Shown here piece by piece: positions 18,983 through 25,650 of a DNA stretch of 37,149 bases. Below the pieces are notes generated by a model that did no database searches, was not told the DNA's origin, and saw only the letters and a program-made list of their open reading frames with translations. The DNA lies in NCBI GenBank assembly GCA_013285685.1, contig JABDHD010000034.1, forward strand, positions 1-37,149, read 5' to 3'. How positions within the stretch are numbered: position 1 is the stretch's first letter; the number at the start of each line of letters is the position of its first letter. Origin of the DNA: Bacteroidota bacterium. Its GTDB lineage: Bacteria > Bacteroidota > Bacteroidia > Sphingobacteriales > Sphingobacteriaceae. The translations under genes and the position numbers were made by a program.

Positions 18983-19030
18983 GCCTGCATAACGTTAATA
19001 ACAGCTTTAATTAAGCTTATTGTCGCAGGC
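18983..19030 (-). promoter_or_regulatory. Competing hairpin (possible expression platform) of fluoride riboswitch
   Basis: On the minus strand the 3' strand of the aptamer, GCCTGC (19030-19025), can pair with GCAGGC (18988-18983). Between them AATA-AGCTT pairs with AAGCT-G-TTATT, giving a long imperfect stem. It uses the bases needed for the aptamer pseudoknot, so the two folds exclude each other. The stem ends 21 bases before the crcB ATG and has no U tract after it, so translation control fits better than termination. Inference from pairing by eye. Confidence 0.5.
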
Positions 19031-19088
19031 GTCATCAGTCCACCTAAGCAGCGGGCGGTTTTTAAAAGGAAGACACCATTTCCCGTTG
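19024..19088 (-). promoter_or_regulatory. Fluoride riboswitch (crcB RNA motif) aptamer
   Basis: On the minus strand the leader reads ACGGGAAATGGTGTCTTCC, an A-rich linker, CCGCC-loop-GGTGG, then ACTGATGACGCCTGC. This matches the crcB motif: a short first stem (GGGA/TTCC) whose loop GGTGTC forms a pseudoknot with GACGCC, a second hairpin (CCGCC/GGTGG), and the near-invariant CTGATG. All helices pair with only G-U exceptions. The aptamer begins about where transcription from the adjacent promoter would start, and crcB follows. It senses fluoride and should raise crcB-usp expression. Confidence 0.88.
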
Positions 19089-19095
19089 CTAAGGT

Positions 19096-19123
19096 AAAAC
19101 TTATAATTAAAAATAGGGAACAA
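19096..19123 (-). promoter_or_regulatory. Promoter for riboswitch-crcB-usp unit
   Basis: Minus strand TTG, 17 bases, TAAGTTTT, close to the Bacteroidota TTTG-N19-TAnnTTTG form. It sits within the 170-base gap after the ThuA-domain gene and predicts a start near 19089, just at the 5' edge of the aptamer. Confidence 0.5.
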
Positions 19124-19131
19124 CAGCTATT

Positions 19132-19851
19132 TTATTTGGCGTTACCCATAGCGTACTCAATGCCACCAAGCAAGTGACCTAAATATAAAGGGTCGGAATA
19201 AGATTCATCCGTATGACCCAGCGCGGTATAAAATGCCCTGCCACCATCATATTCATGGTACCAGCTCATGGGATGGTTATCGCCGTTGTTGCCGCCTGTA
19301 TAAGTTTTCTCATCAATCGTGATCAGTACATGCAGGTTTGGCGCTATCCATTTAAAGTTATACCATTCGTCCTTGCGTGACCATTCCTTTGGCAAACCCT
19401 TGGTAGCCGGAAAGTTAGGATCGACAATGTGAAGCGTCGCTACCTGTTGCACGCTTGGGTGGTTGCGAAAATACGCACCAACCAAATTGCCGTACCAAGC
19501 CCAGTCATATTCGGTATCAGTAGCGGAGTGTACGCCGACAAAGCCACCGCCCGAACGGATGTACTTTTCAAACTCCGCCTGCTGGGCATCATTTAAAACG
19601 TCGCCGGTTGTACTTAAGAATATTACAGCGGCGTATTGTTTAAGGTTATCATAAATGAATTTCGTAGCATCGGTGGTGGTATCCACATCAAAATTATGCT
19701 CTTGCCCGAGTTTAATAATCGCCGGTATGCCCACTGCGATTGATGCATGATGAAACCCTGCTGTTTTGCAAAAGATCAACACTTTTTGCTTTGCAGAAAC
19801 GCTTAAGGAGAATATCATTAAAGCGCTTAACATAAGTAGTTTATTTTTCAT
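19132..19851 (-). CDS. Secreted ThuA domain protein
   Basis: A 239-residue protein with a signal peptide (MKNKLLMLSALMIFSLSVSA). The rest is a ThuA-like glutamine-amidotransferase-fold domain: VLIFCKTAGFHHASI near the start, AVIFLSTTGDVLNDAQQAEF, the GGGFVGVHSATDTEYDWAWY block and GGRAFYTALGHTDESY near the end. The fold was named from a trehalose-utilisation locus; the biochemical role is not settled, and secreted Bacteroidota members often sit beside sugar oxidoreductases, as here with the GMC gene upstream. The gap to GMC is about 160 bases and holds an inverted repeat, so co-transcription is uncertain. Confidence 0.9.
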   Translation of the reverse strand: MKNKLLMLSALMIFSLSVSAKQKVLIFCKTAGFHHASIAVGIPAIIKLGQEHNFDVDTTTDATKFIYDNLKQYAAVIFLSTTGDVLNDAQQAEFEKYIRSGGGFVGVHSATDTEYDWAWYGNLVGAYFRNHPSVQQVATLHIVDPNFPATKGLPKEWSRKDEWYNFKWIAPNLHVLITIDEKTYTGGNNGDNHPMSWYHEYDGGRAFYTALGHTDESYSDPLYLGHLLGGIEYAMGNAK

Positions 19852-19890
19852 ATTTGGTTCATTTGTTCACTGGTTCATTAGACGACCCCA

Positions 19891-19972
19891 AGACTTACGA
19901 AGTTTAACTCGGGGTTGTTTATTTTTTATTGGCCTCGTTGAGGGCTGCGCCGTTTAAAAACTTCGTAAGTCT
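19891..19972. repeat. Intergenic inverted repeat, 15-bp arms
   Basis: AGACTTACGAAGTTT at 19891-19905 and its exact reverse complement at 19958-19972, with a 52-base spacer. An inner GACCCC/GGGGTT pair flanks the left arm. It lies between the GMC stop and the ThuA start and looks like a REP-type or terminator element. Confidence 0.7.
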
Positions 19973-20012
19973 GCCGGAGCAAACTTTTACCTTTCAGCTT
20001 TCACCTTTCACC

Positions 20013-21731
20013 TCAACCAAGATTCCCCTTCTTCAATTCATCCACAGCAAAATTAGCCGCCCTTGCCGTCAACGCCATATAAGTTAACGATGGATTCTGA
20101 CAAGCCGACGAAACCATACTTGCCCCATCGGTAACAAAAACATTTTTCGCATCCCAAACCTGGTTATGCTCATTTAGTACCGACGTTTTCGGGTCACGGC
20201 CCATGCGGGCGGTGCCCATTTCATGGATGCCGTCTCCTACCGCATGCCCGCGGTCCCAGGTATTTATGTTTTTAACGCCTGCGGCTTCCAGCATTTCTTT
20301 TGCTTCTTTTACAATGTCCACACGCATCTTCCGCTCGTTGTCCTTTATTTCGGCGTCCATCGCTAATATAGGTAAGCCCCACTTGTCCTTGCGGTTTGGA
20401 TCAAGCGTTATCTTATTTTCGTGATATGGCAACAACTCGCCAAAACCACCGATGCCAACCGACCACTCCCCCGGCTCCGTAAGCGCATCTTTAAAGGCAC
20501 CGCCTACGTTCAATTCGGCAACGTTCTTGCTCCATCCCTCACGGCTTGCACCGCCCTGGTAACCAAAACCACGCATATAATCGCGTTTGTCTCCAAAAAG
20601 ATTTGCAAAGCGAACCACGTATACGCCATTTGGCCTTCTTCCAAAGTAATATTTATCGTCATAGCCTTCCATTATGCCGGCAGCGCCAAGGTTATAATGG
20701 TGATCCATGATGTTGTGGCCCAATTCGCCGCTGCTGCTGCCTAAACCCCCCGGCCATATTTCAGTTGCCGAATTCATTAATACCCATGCACTGTTCAGTG
20801 TTGAAGCATTCAGGAAAACGATTTTTGCATGATACTGATAAGTTTGATGCGTTTCCGCGTCGATGATCTCTACGCCTGTCGCCTTTTGGGTATCCTTGTC
20901 ATAAAGTATTTTGTGTACGATGGAATATGGCCTCACCTTTAAATTCCCGGTAGCCATGGCTGCCGGCAAGGTTGACGACTGGGTGCTGAAATACCCGCCA
21001 AACGGGCACCCTTCCCAGCACCGGTTGCGAAAATGGCATGCCTGGCGATTCGGAATCGCTTCGGTAAGGTTAGCGCTCCGGCCGATGATCATGTGCCGGG
21101 TATTGTTATAATGCTTTTTAATGCGCCCGGATACATCTTTCTCCACGCAGTTCATGTCCATCGGCTTTAAAAAGTGTCCGTCCGGTAGTTGAGGCAAACC
21201 TTCTTTAGAACCGTTTACGCCGGCAAACTTTTCGACATGATCATACCAGGGTTCAAGGTCTTTATAGCGTATGGGCCAATCAACTGCCCAGCCATCTTTT
21301 AAATTCGCTTCAAAATCAAAATCACTCCAGCGGTAACTCTGGCGTCCCCATAAAATGGAGCGGCCACCCAATTGGTATGATCGCCACCAGTTAAAAGGCT
21401 TTATTTCGGTATACGGAGCATCCTGCTCGTTGGCCCAATAATCCATTATCGGTTCGGTGGCGCCCCATCCCCTGGATATTACCGGGCGTACTTTGCGCTG
21501 ATCCTGCGTTACGTCGCCCCGGTGTTCAAATTCCCACGGATCTTTTGCGGCAGACTTATAATCCTTCAGGTGCTCAAAGTTGCGCCCCCTTTCCAGCATA
21601 ATGGTTTTAAGGCCGCGTTCGGTAAGCTCTTTCGCTGCCCAGCCGCCGCTGATGCCCGAGCCGATCACAATTGCGTCGTAGGTATAATCTGCCTTAGCCT
21701 TGTTGTTTACATTAACAGTATCTGCCGACAT
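20013..21731 (-). CDS. GMC family oxidoreductase
   Basis: A 572-residue FAD enzyme of the glucose-methanol-choline family. The dinucleotide-binding fold is seen at residues 18-48 (YDAIVIGSGISGGWAAKEL, ending TIMLERG), substrate and FAD contacts at SYQLGGRSILWGRQSYRW, a cysteine-rich segment CHFRNRCWEGCPFGGYF around residues 232-248, and the C-terminal NVFVTDGASMVSSACQNPSLTYMALTARA, which holds the FAD-contacting end of the family. No signal peptide is seen at its N terminus. Related Bacteroidota enzymes form a complex with a small Tat-exported gluconate 2-dehydrogenase subunit-3-like protein; no such gene is adjacent here. It would oxidise a sugar or polyol; the exact substrate is unknown. 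It diverges from the next membrane protein gene. Confidence 0.92.
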   Translation of the reverse strand: MSADTVNVNNKAKADYTYDAIVIGSGISGGWAAKELTERGLKTIMLERGRNFEHLKDYKSAAKDPWEFEHRGDVTQDQRKVRPVISRGWGATEPIMDYWANEQDAPYTEIKPFNWWRSYQLGGRSILWGRQSYRWSDFDFEANLKDGWAVDWPIRYKDLEPWYDHVEKFAGVNGSKEGLPQLPDGHFLKPMDMNCVEKDVSGRIKKHYNNTRHMIIGRSANLTEAIPNRQACHFRNRCWEGCPFGGYFSTQSSTLPAAMATGNLKVRPYSIVHKILYDKDTQKATGVEIIDAETHQTYQYHAKIVFLNASTLNSAWVLMNSATEIWPGGLGSSSGELGHNIMDHHYNLGAAGIMEGYDDKYYFGRRPNGVYVVRFANLFGDKRDYMRGFGYQGGASREGWSKNVAELNVGGAFKDALTEPGEWSVGIGGFGELLPYHENKITLDPNRKDKWGLPILAMDAEIKDNERKMRVDIVKEAKEMLEAAGVKNINTWDRGHAVGDGIHEMGTARMGRDPKTSVLNEHNQVWDAKNVFVTDGASMVSSACQNPSLTYMALTARAANFAVDELKKGNLG

Positions 21732-21903
21732 GGTGCTTTTGGTTTGAATTTGCTAATTGGTAACACAATGATATAAATTTAAACCAAGGATAACAACCGT
21801 TTAATTGTGTTAAAAACGGTTAATGGTACGGCATGGTGCGTCCGCCGATTAAAGATAAAAAATAAATGTGACGAGGGTTACTTTTTTTAACCACCAAAAT
21901 CAC

Positions 21904-21933
21904 TTGTTAACCTGCTAATACGCTGTACTTTCA
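21904..21933 (+). promoter_or_regulatory. Possible promoter for DHp membrane protein
   Basis: TTG, exactly 19 bases, then TACTTTCA, two mismatches from TAnnTTTG. It lies 49 bases before the ATG. Weak match. Confidence 0.35.
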
Positions 21934-21981
21934 CGTGTTGATTAAATAAACCCAAACCATCCGGATAAAACAAATTTGTTT

Positions 21982-22644
21982 ATGATAAAGCTCCCCATCA
22001 AATTAAATCTGGTTTTAGCGGCAGCCAGCCTTTTGGTTGTTTTCGTTATCGATATAATTACCCCTACCGAATTTGTAGCCGATATTTTGTATTTATGCTG
22101 TATCGTGCTCGTGTTTAAGAACAATACCCGGGTAATTATCGGTTTTAGTGCGGTTGCCTGCCTGCTGATTATTACCGATTTGCTTTTTTTCGAAATTAGC
22201 TTGAGACTCAGCTTAGCCCATCTGGTCAACCGTTTTATGTCAATAGTTGCCATTGTTATTACTTCTTATATAGCCATACTTTACAGGAATTTAAACCAGG
22301 CAAGTATGAACAAGGAACGGCAACACTTAAAGGCGCTTGAAGAGATATTGTTTATCACGTCGCATCGGGTGAGAAAACCGGTTGCCAATGTAATGGGGCT
22401 GATTGACGTTATCACCAATAAGGACGGCGCTTTACCGGCACGTGACCTAAGTGAAAGTTATCGATATCTTCGCTCCTCAGCCAATGAACTTGACAATATC
22501 ATTAAAGAGTTAAACACGTTCATCGAGCAAACTGAACAACTGAGCAATCTAAATGACGTGACCAGGCCGAAACCTGCACTTTTAGCCGAACGCCACCCGG
22601 TAGAATATTCAAAAAATGGCGCATTAATGCTGGTCGTAAATTAA
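21982..22644 (+). CDS. Membrane protein with lone histidine-kinase DHp domain, no ATPase domain
   Basis: A 220-residue protein from the ATG; the upstream in-frame TTG is less likely. Four hydrophobic segments (about residues 8-26, 31-45, 50-70 and 80-101) form a MASE-like membrane domain. A helix follows with ITSHRVRKPVANVMGLIDVI, His128, which matches the DHp phospho-acceptor motif of the hybrid kinase in this same window (SHNLRAPVANIMGL). The protein ends ~75 residues later with helical and unstructured sequence, and no N, G1 or G2 box exists in any frame downstream. It could be a phosphotransfer or dimerisation partner for another kinase, or a truncated kinase. No function is assigned. Confidence 0.75.
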   Translation: MIKLPIKLNLVLAAASLLVVFVIDIITPTEFVADILYLCCIVLVFKNNTRVIIGFSAVACLLIITDLLFFEISLRLSLAHLVNRFMSIVAIVITSYIAILYRNLNQASMNKERQHLKALEEILFITSHRVRKPVANVMGLIDVITNKDGALPARDLSESYRYLRSSANELDNIIKELNTFIEQTEQLSNLNDVTRPKPALLAERHPVEYSKNGALMLVVN

Positions 22645-22751
22645 TTATTCCGTTCCAGGTTCCTGCAAAAGGCTAGTGGGTAGCAGGATGAAGTTATAAG
22701 AATTGGCCTTAAACCTCAAATTTTAGTAATTTGCGAGTCCATTAGTATAAC

Positions 22752-23279
22752 ATGAGCATAAGCAATTATGGCCTGCAGGATATTAAAAAAGAATTGCAGC
22801 ACCTGTCGTCGCTGCAAATAGCTGAATTATGCCTGCGCCTTGCCCGCTATAAAAAGGAAAATAAGGAACTGCTGGCTTACCTGTTGTTTGAAGCCAACGA
22901 CGAAACCGCTTTTATTGAGAAAGTTAAGGGCGAGATCGGTTTTATGTTCAGCCAGCTGCCGTCGCAGAACTATAATGCCGCCAAAAGTTCCCGTAAAATA
23001 TTACGCCTGATCAGTAAATACACCAAGTTTATCGGCTCGAAGGAGGCGGAGATTGAAATGTTGTTGAACTTTTGCCAAAACTATGTCCAATACACCGATA
23101 GACGGATGGCCTACAAACCGTTACGGTTGCTGCTGACCCGCCAGATACTGAAAATACAGGGGTTGATAGGGAAGTTGCATGAGGACCTTCAATATGATTT
23201 CGTCGAAGCTTATAACCATTTGCTGGAAGATGCTGAAAAGAAATTCCCCTGGTTTTACAAGGCTGAATATGAGCTGTAA
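22752..23279 (+). CDS. Conserved hypothetical cytoplasmic protein
   Basis: A 175-residue all-helical, charged protein with no signal peptide, membrane span or known motif that I recognise. It opens SNYGLQDIKKELQHLSSLQIAEL and has a lysine-rich centre (SSRKILRLISKYTKF). Codon use and length look like a real gene, and a TAATTTG element lies about 26 bases before the ATG, as for a short-leader promoter. The next gene, an ECF sigma factor, is separated by a palindromic element, so this gene is probably its own unit. Confidence 0.7.
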   Translation: MSISNYGLQDIKKELQHLSSLQIAELCLRLARYKKENKELLAYLLFEANDETAFIEKVKGEIGFMFSQLPSQNYNAAKSSRKILRLISKYTKFIGSKEAEIEMLLNFCQNYVQYTDRRMAYKPLRLLLTRQILKIQGLIGKLHEDLQYDFVEAYNHLLEDAEKKFPWFYKAEYEL

Positions 23280-23280
23280 A

Positions 23281-23384
23281 ACCTCACCCTGCCCTATCCA
23301 AAGGAGAGGGTTTAAAAATGGAAAAAAATCAAAAAGTCCTCTCCTTTGGAGAGGATGAGTGAAGGCTCCGCCGTTTAAGTGAGG
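23281..23384. repeat. Palindromic intergenic repeat (CCAAAGGAGAGG family)
   Basis: Inner arms CCAAAGGAGAGG (23298-23309) and CCTCTCCTTTGG (23338-23349) are exact inverted copies, and outer arms CCTCAC (from 23282) and GTGAGG (ending 23384) nest around them. It follows a stop codon directly and may end transcription. It has the look of a dispersed Bacteroidota repeat. Confidence 0.75.
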
Positions 23385-23444
23385 CTAAATATAAGTTGTA
23401 ACATTTGTGGGCTTTGCACATCTAAAATTAAAAATTAACTGATA

Positions 23445-23942
23445 GTGACAGAAAAGGAAGTTGCTTTTAAGAAGGTTTACGAAGCCAATTCGAAAAAGAT
23501 CTACCATTTGTGCTACGGTTATACCGGCGACGATGATGCTGCGAGCGACCTTTTACAGGAAACCTTTTTAAAAGTTTGGCAAAACCTGGATAAATTCCGT
23601 AACCAGGCCATGATCTCTACCTGGATCTATCGCATTGCCGTAAATACCTGTTTAACCTACCTCCGGTCGGAGAAAAGGCAGGCCAAGGACGAACTGACAC
23701 CGCTAATTGCTGAGAATAAGAAAGAAGAACTGTCCGAGAAAAACGAACAGGTGGCTTTGCTTTATAAGTGTATATCCAGGTTGGAAGAATCGGAAAGAAT
23801 TATCATAACCATGGTACTTGATGAAGTACCATACCCCGAGATCGCTGAGATTTCGGGCATATCGGAAGGGAACCTGAGGGTGAAAATACATCGCATTAAA
23901 CAGAAATTGACAGAATTGTACAACCACTATGAAAGAGTTTGA
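23445..23942 (+). CDS. ECF-type RNA polymerase sigma factor
   Basis: A 165-residue sigma-70 family factor with region 2 (DDDAASDLLQETFLKVWQNLDKF and ISTWIYRIAVNTCLTYLR, residues 29-75) and region 4 (RLEESERIIITMVLDEVPYPEIAEISGISEGNLRVKIHRIKQKL, about 113-156) and no other domains, as in ECF factors. It directs RNA polymerase to a stress-type regulon. The start is GTG: an in-frame stop lies 9 bases upstream, so no ATG is possible without losing conserved sequence. The last 14 bases overlap the next gene, which strongly suggests translational coupling to a membrane partner. Confidence 0.93.
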   Translation: MTEKEVAFKKVYEANSKKIYHLCYGYTGDDDAASDLLQETFLKVWQNLDKFRNQAMISTWIYRIAVNTCLTYLRSEKRQAKDELTPLIAENKKEELSEKNEQVALLYKCISRLEESERIIITMVLDEVPYPEIAEISGISEGNLRVKIHRIKQKLTELYNHYERV

Positions 23943-24519
23943 GCACCTGGTGTCGGTTTGGCAGGGACAGCCAAAACCCGACAAGCTTTCAGTGGATGAT
24001 GCGCTGAAACAAGTAAAAAAAGGCATCCGCGGCATCACCAGCAAGTTGTACTGGGGCATTGTGGCCATGATCGGCCTTATCGCCTGCGCATTTATCATTA
24101 CCTTCTTTTTTGCATTCCGCTCACCCGCAACAACCATAGGTATCGTAATTATTTTAGTGGCCATGATGCTATACTTGTCCTTCATCGTACGTCATTATCA
24201 TATTTTAAACAAACACGATCTGACCCAAAACCCCACCGAATACCTGAATACGCTGAAGGAATACCAGCGTAACCGTGCCCGCGTAACCGGCTGGTTTTAC
24301 TATATCTTTATGATGCTGATCAGCGCCGGGCTGGCCCTGTATTTTGTTGAGATACTGGAAGATGCACCCCTCTACTTCAAGCTTATCATTTACGGTTCAA
24401 CCGCCATTTGGTTCCTGTTCATCACCCTGTACCTGAAGCCAAGGATGTTTAAAAACGAGGAAGAAAAGCTGAATTTGATGATCGACAGGCTGATACGGCT
24501 GCAGGAGCAGTTTGATTGA
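23929..24519 (+). CDS. Four-helix membrane protein, probable partner of the ECF sigma factor
   Basis: A 196-residue protein with an N-terminal cytoplasmic segment of ~38 residues (LVSVWQGQPKPDKLSVDDALKQVKK), then four transmembrane helices at about 41-64, 69-89, 121-145 and 152-172, and a charged C-terminal helix. It overlaps the sigma gene by 14 bases. The layout suggests an anti-sigma factor with the N-terminal segment binding the sigma factor, but there is no zinc-binding H-x-x-x-C-x-x-C motif, so the class is unknown. Inference from context only. Confidence 0.7.
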   Translation: MKEFEHLVSVWQGQPKPDKLSVDDALKQVKKGIRGITSKLYWGIVAMIGLIACAFIITFFFAFRSPATTIGIVIILVAMMLYLSFIVRHYHILNKHDLTQNPTEYLNTLKEYQRNRARVTGWFYYIFMMLISAGLALYFVEILEDAPLYFKLIIYGSTAIWFLFITLYLKPRMFKNEEEKLNLMIDRLIRLQEQFD

Positions 24520-24600
24520 TGTGCAAATGCGGGAATGTGCAGATTTTTAAGAAATATATTGACATTTGCATCCCGCACACGCGGGACATATTTGCACATC
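24518..24600. repeat. Imperfect palindromic repeat upstream of acetyltransferase
   Basis: GATGTGCAAAT (24518-24528) and ATTTGCACATC (24590-24600) are exact inverted arms, with an inner GCGGGA/TCCCGC pair. It begins inside the stop of the membrane protein and ends 11 bases before the next ATG, filling the whole gap. Confidence 0.65.
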
Positions 24601-24611
24601 CGCACATCATC

Positions 24612-25133
24612 ATGGTTACCATAAAAAAAGTTGAAACATCCGAACTGGACACCTTGCTCCAATACAGCAAAAAAACCTTTTATGAATTTTTTGCCCACTT
24701 GAATGATCCGGATCATTTCGAAGCCTACGTTGCTGTTGCCTTTGCACCGGAAAAGATGCTTTCGGAGCTAACCAATCCTGATTCTGCGTTTTATTTTGCT
24801 ATTAATGACGGTGATATCGCCGGCTATATAAAATTGAACTTTAACAGTACCCAAAACGAATTTAAGGACGAAAACAGCCTGGAAGTGGAACGCATCTATG
24901 TTTCCGGCGAGCATCATGGCAAGCACATTGGCCGGCAAATGTTAAATTTTGCGATAGAAAGAGGTATTCAATTGCAAAAAGATTTCATCTGGCTTGGCGT
25001 TTGGGAACATAATCAAAAAGCCATTGGTTTTTATCGCGCCCACGGTTTTGAGGTTTGTGGCAGCCACGATTTTATTTTGGGTGAGGATAGGCAAACGGAT
25101 TTGCTGATGAAAAAATATCTGAACACGATTTAA
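24612..25133 (+). CDS. PaiA-like GNAT N-acetyltransferase
   Basis: A 173-residue acetyltransferase. The start is placed at MVTIKKVETSELDTLL; a longer open frame exists but is encoded by the upstream palindrome. Motif A reads VSGEHHGKHIGRQML (about residues 97-111) and motif B WLGVWEHNQKAIGFYRAHGFEVCG, which with the FILGEDRQTDLLMKK ending is close to PaiA-type polyamine acetyltransferases. It would acetylate spermidine-like amines in the cytoplasm; the substrate is inferred. The last 33 codons plus a following palindrome form the first unit of a tandem array, with three further diverged copies of the 3' end after it. Confidence 0.85.
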   Translation: MVTIKKVETSELDTLLQYSKKTFYEFFAHLNDPDHFEAYVAVAFAPEKMLSELTNPDSAFYFAINDGDIAGYIKLNFNSTQNEFKDENSLEVERIYVSGEHHGKHIGRQMLNFAIERGIQLQKDFIWLGVWEHNQKAIGFYRAHGFEVCGSHDFILGEDRQTDLLMKKYLNTI

Positions 25134-25209
25134 GAGATTTAAAAGATTAATTTGATATCGCTTTGCGGGTAATCTTGTCAATTCTTAAAATCTTTTAAAT
25201 CGTGTTCAG
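25119..25209. repeat. 91-bp palindromic element, copy 1
   Basis: Begins CTGAACACGATTTAA and ends TTAAATCGTGTTCAG, perfect inverted arms, with an inner AGATTA/TAATCT pair. The left arm encodes the last residues (LNTI) and stop of the acetyltransferase, so the element overlaps the gene. Confidence 0.9.
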
Positions 25210-25210
25210 C

Positions 25211-25318
25211 CGCGCCCACGGTTTCGCGTTTTGCGGCAGCCATGATTTTATTTTGGGAGAGGACAGGCAAACAGACCTGCTGATGAAAAAGAAACTGAAC
25301 ACGATTTATAAGATTTGA
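25211..25318 (+). pseudogene. Acetyltransferase 3'-end fragment, copy 2
   Basis: Encodes RAHGFAFCGSHDFILGEDRQ then TDLLMKKKLNTI in the same frame as the gene. The stop is lost (TAT) and a new stop comes three codons later. Most of its differences from the gene are synonymous. No upstream coding body or start exists. Confidence 0.85.
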
Positions 25319-25385
25319 AAGATTAATTTGATGCCGCTTTGCAAGTAATCTTGTCAATTCTTAAAATCTTTTAAATCGTGTTCAG
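25295..25385. repeat. 91-bp palindromic element, copy 2
   Basis: Same element as copy 1 with a few changes: TATAAGATTTGA in the left part and GATGCCGCTTTGCAAG in the centre. The outer arms are intact. Confidence 0.9.
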
Positions 25386-25386
25386 A

Positions 25387-25485
25387 CACGCCCACGGTTT
25401 CGAGTTTTGCGGCAGTCATGATTTTATTTTGGGTGAAGACAGGCAGAAGGATTTGCTGATGAAAAAATATCTGAACACGATTTAA
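25387..25485 (+). pseudogene. Acetyltransferase 3'-end fragment, copy 3
   Basis: Encodes HAHGFEFCGSHDFILGEDRQ then KDLLMKKYLNTI and a stop at the same place as the gene. Differences from the gene are again mainly at third codon positions. Confidence 0.85.
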
Positions 25486-25561
25486 GAGATTTGAAAGATT
25501 AATTTGATATCGCTTTGCAGGTAATCTTGTCAATTCTTAAAATCTTTTAAATCGTGTTCAG
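25471..25561. repeat. 91-bp palindromic element, copy 3
   Basis: Almost identical to copy 1; only a few bases differ (for example TTTGAAAG for TTTAAAAG and GCAGG for GCGGG). Confidence 0.9.
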
Positions 25562-25562
25562 A

Positions 25563-25616
25563 CGCCACGGCTTTGAGTTTTGCGGCAGCCACGATTTGAG
25601 CCTCATCTTGAAATAG
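25563..25616 (+). pseudogene. Acetyltransferase 3'-end fragment, copy 4, short
   Basis: Encodes RHGFEFCGSHD, then departs to LSLILK and a stop. One codon (the Ala of RAHGF) is missing, which keeps the frame. No palindrome follows. The remaining bases to the next gene show nothing. Confidence 0.7.
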
Positions 25617-25650
25617 TTAGCTAAATCCCCTGAAAAAAGTCAATACCCGC

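Larger units (their letters stand above)
25034..25561 (+). repeat. Three 176-bp tandem units: gene 3' end plus palindrome
   Basis: Units start at 25034, 25210 and 25386, each exactly 176 bases, followed by a partial fourth. Each contains ~85 bases equal to the 3' end of the acetyltransferase gene and then a 91-base palindromic element. The first unit is the real gene end; the others lack the gene body. Divergence between units is higher in the coding part than in the palindrome. Confidence 0.9.

Noticed and set aside
20421..20744. A 107-residue plus frame opposite the GMC gene
   Set aside because: Antisense to conserved GMC coding sequence, low-complexity end, no start signal.
24516..24611. 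Longer N terminus of the PaiA-like acetyltransferase
   Set aside because: The extra 32 codons are made wholly of the intergenic palindrome; the GNAT fold starts at the internal ATG.
25034..25616. CRISPR array
   Set aside because: The repeat unit is 176 bases, repeats include coding sequence, there are no variable spacers of regular length and no cas genes.
25034..25616. Integron cassette array or diversity-generating retroelement
   Set aside because: No integrase, attC core sites or reverse transcriptase in the window, and changes among copies are mostly synonymous rather than adenine-directed.
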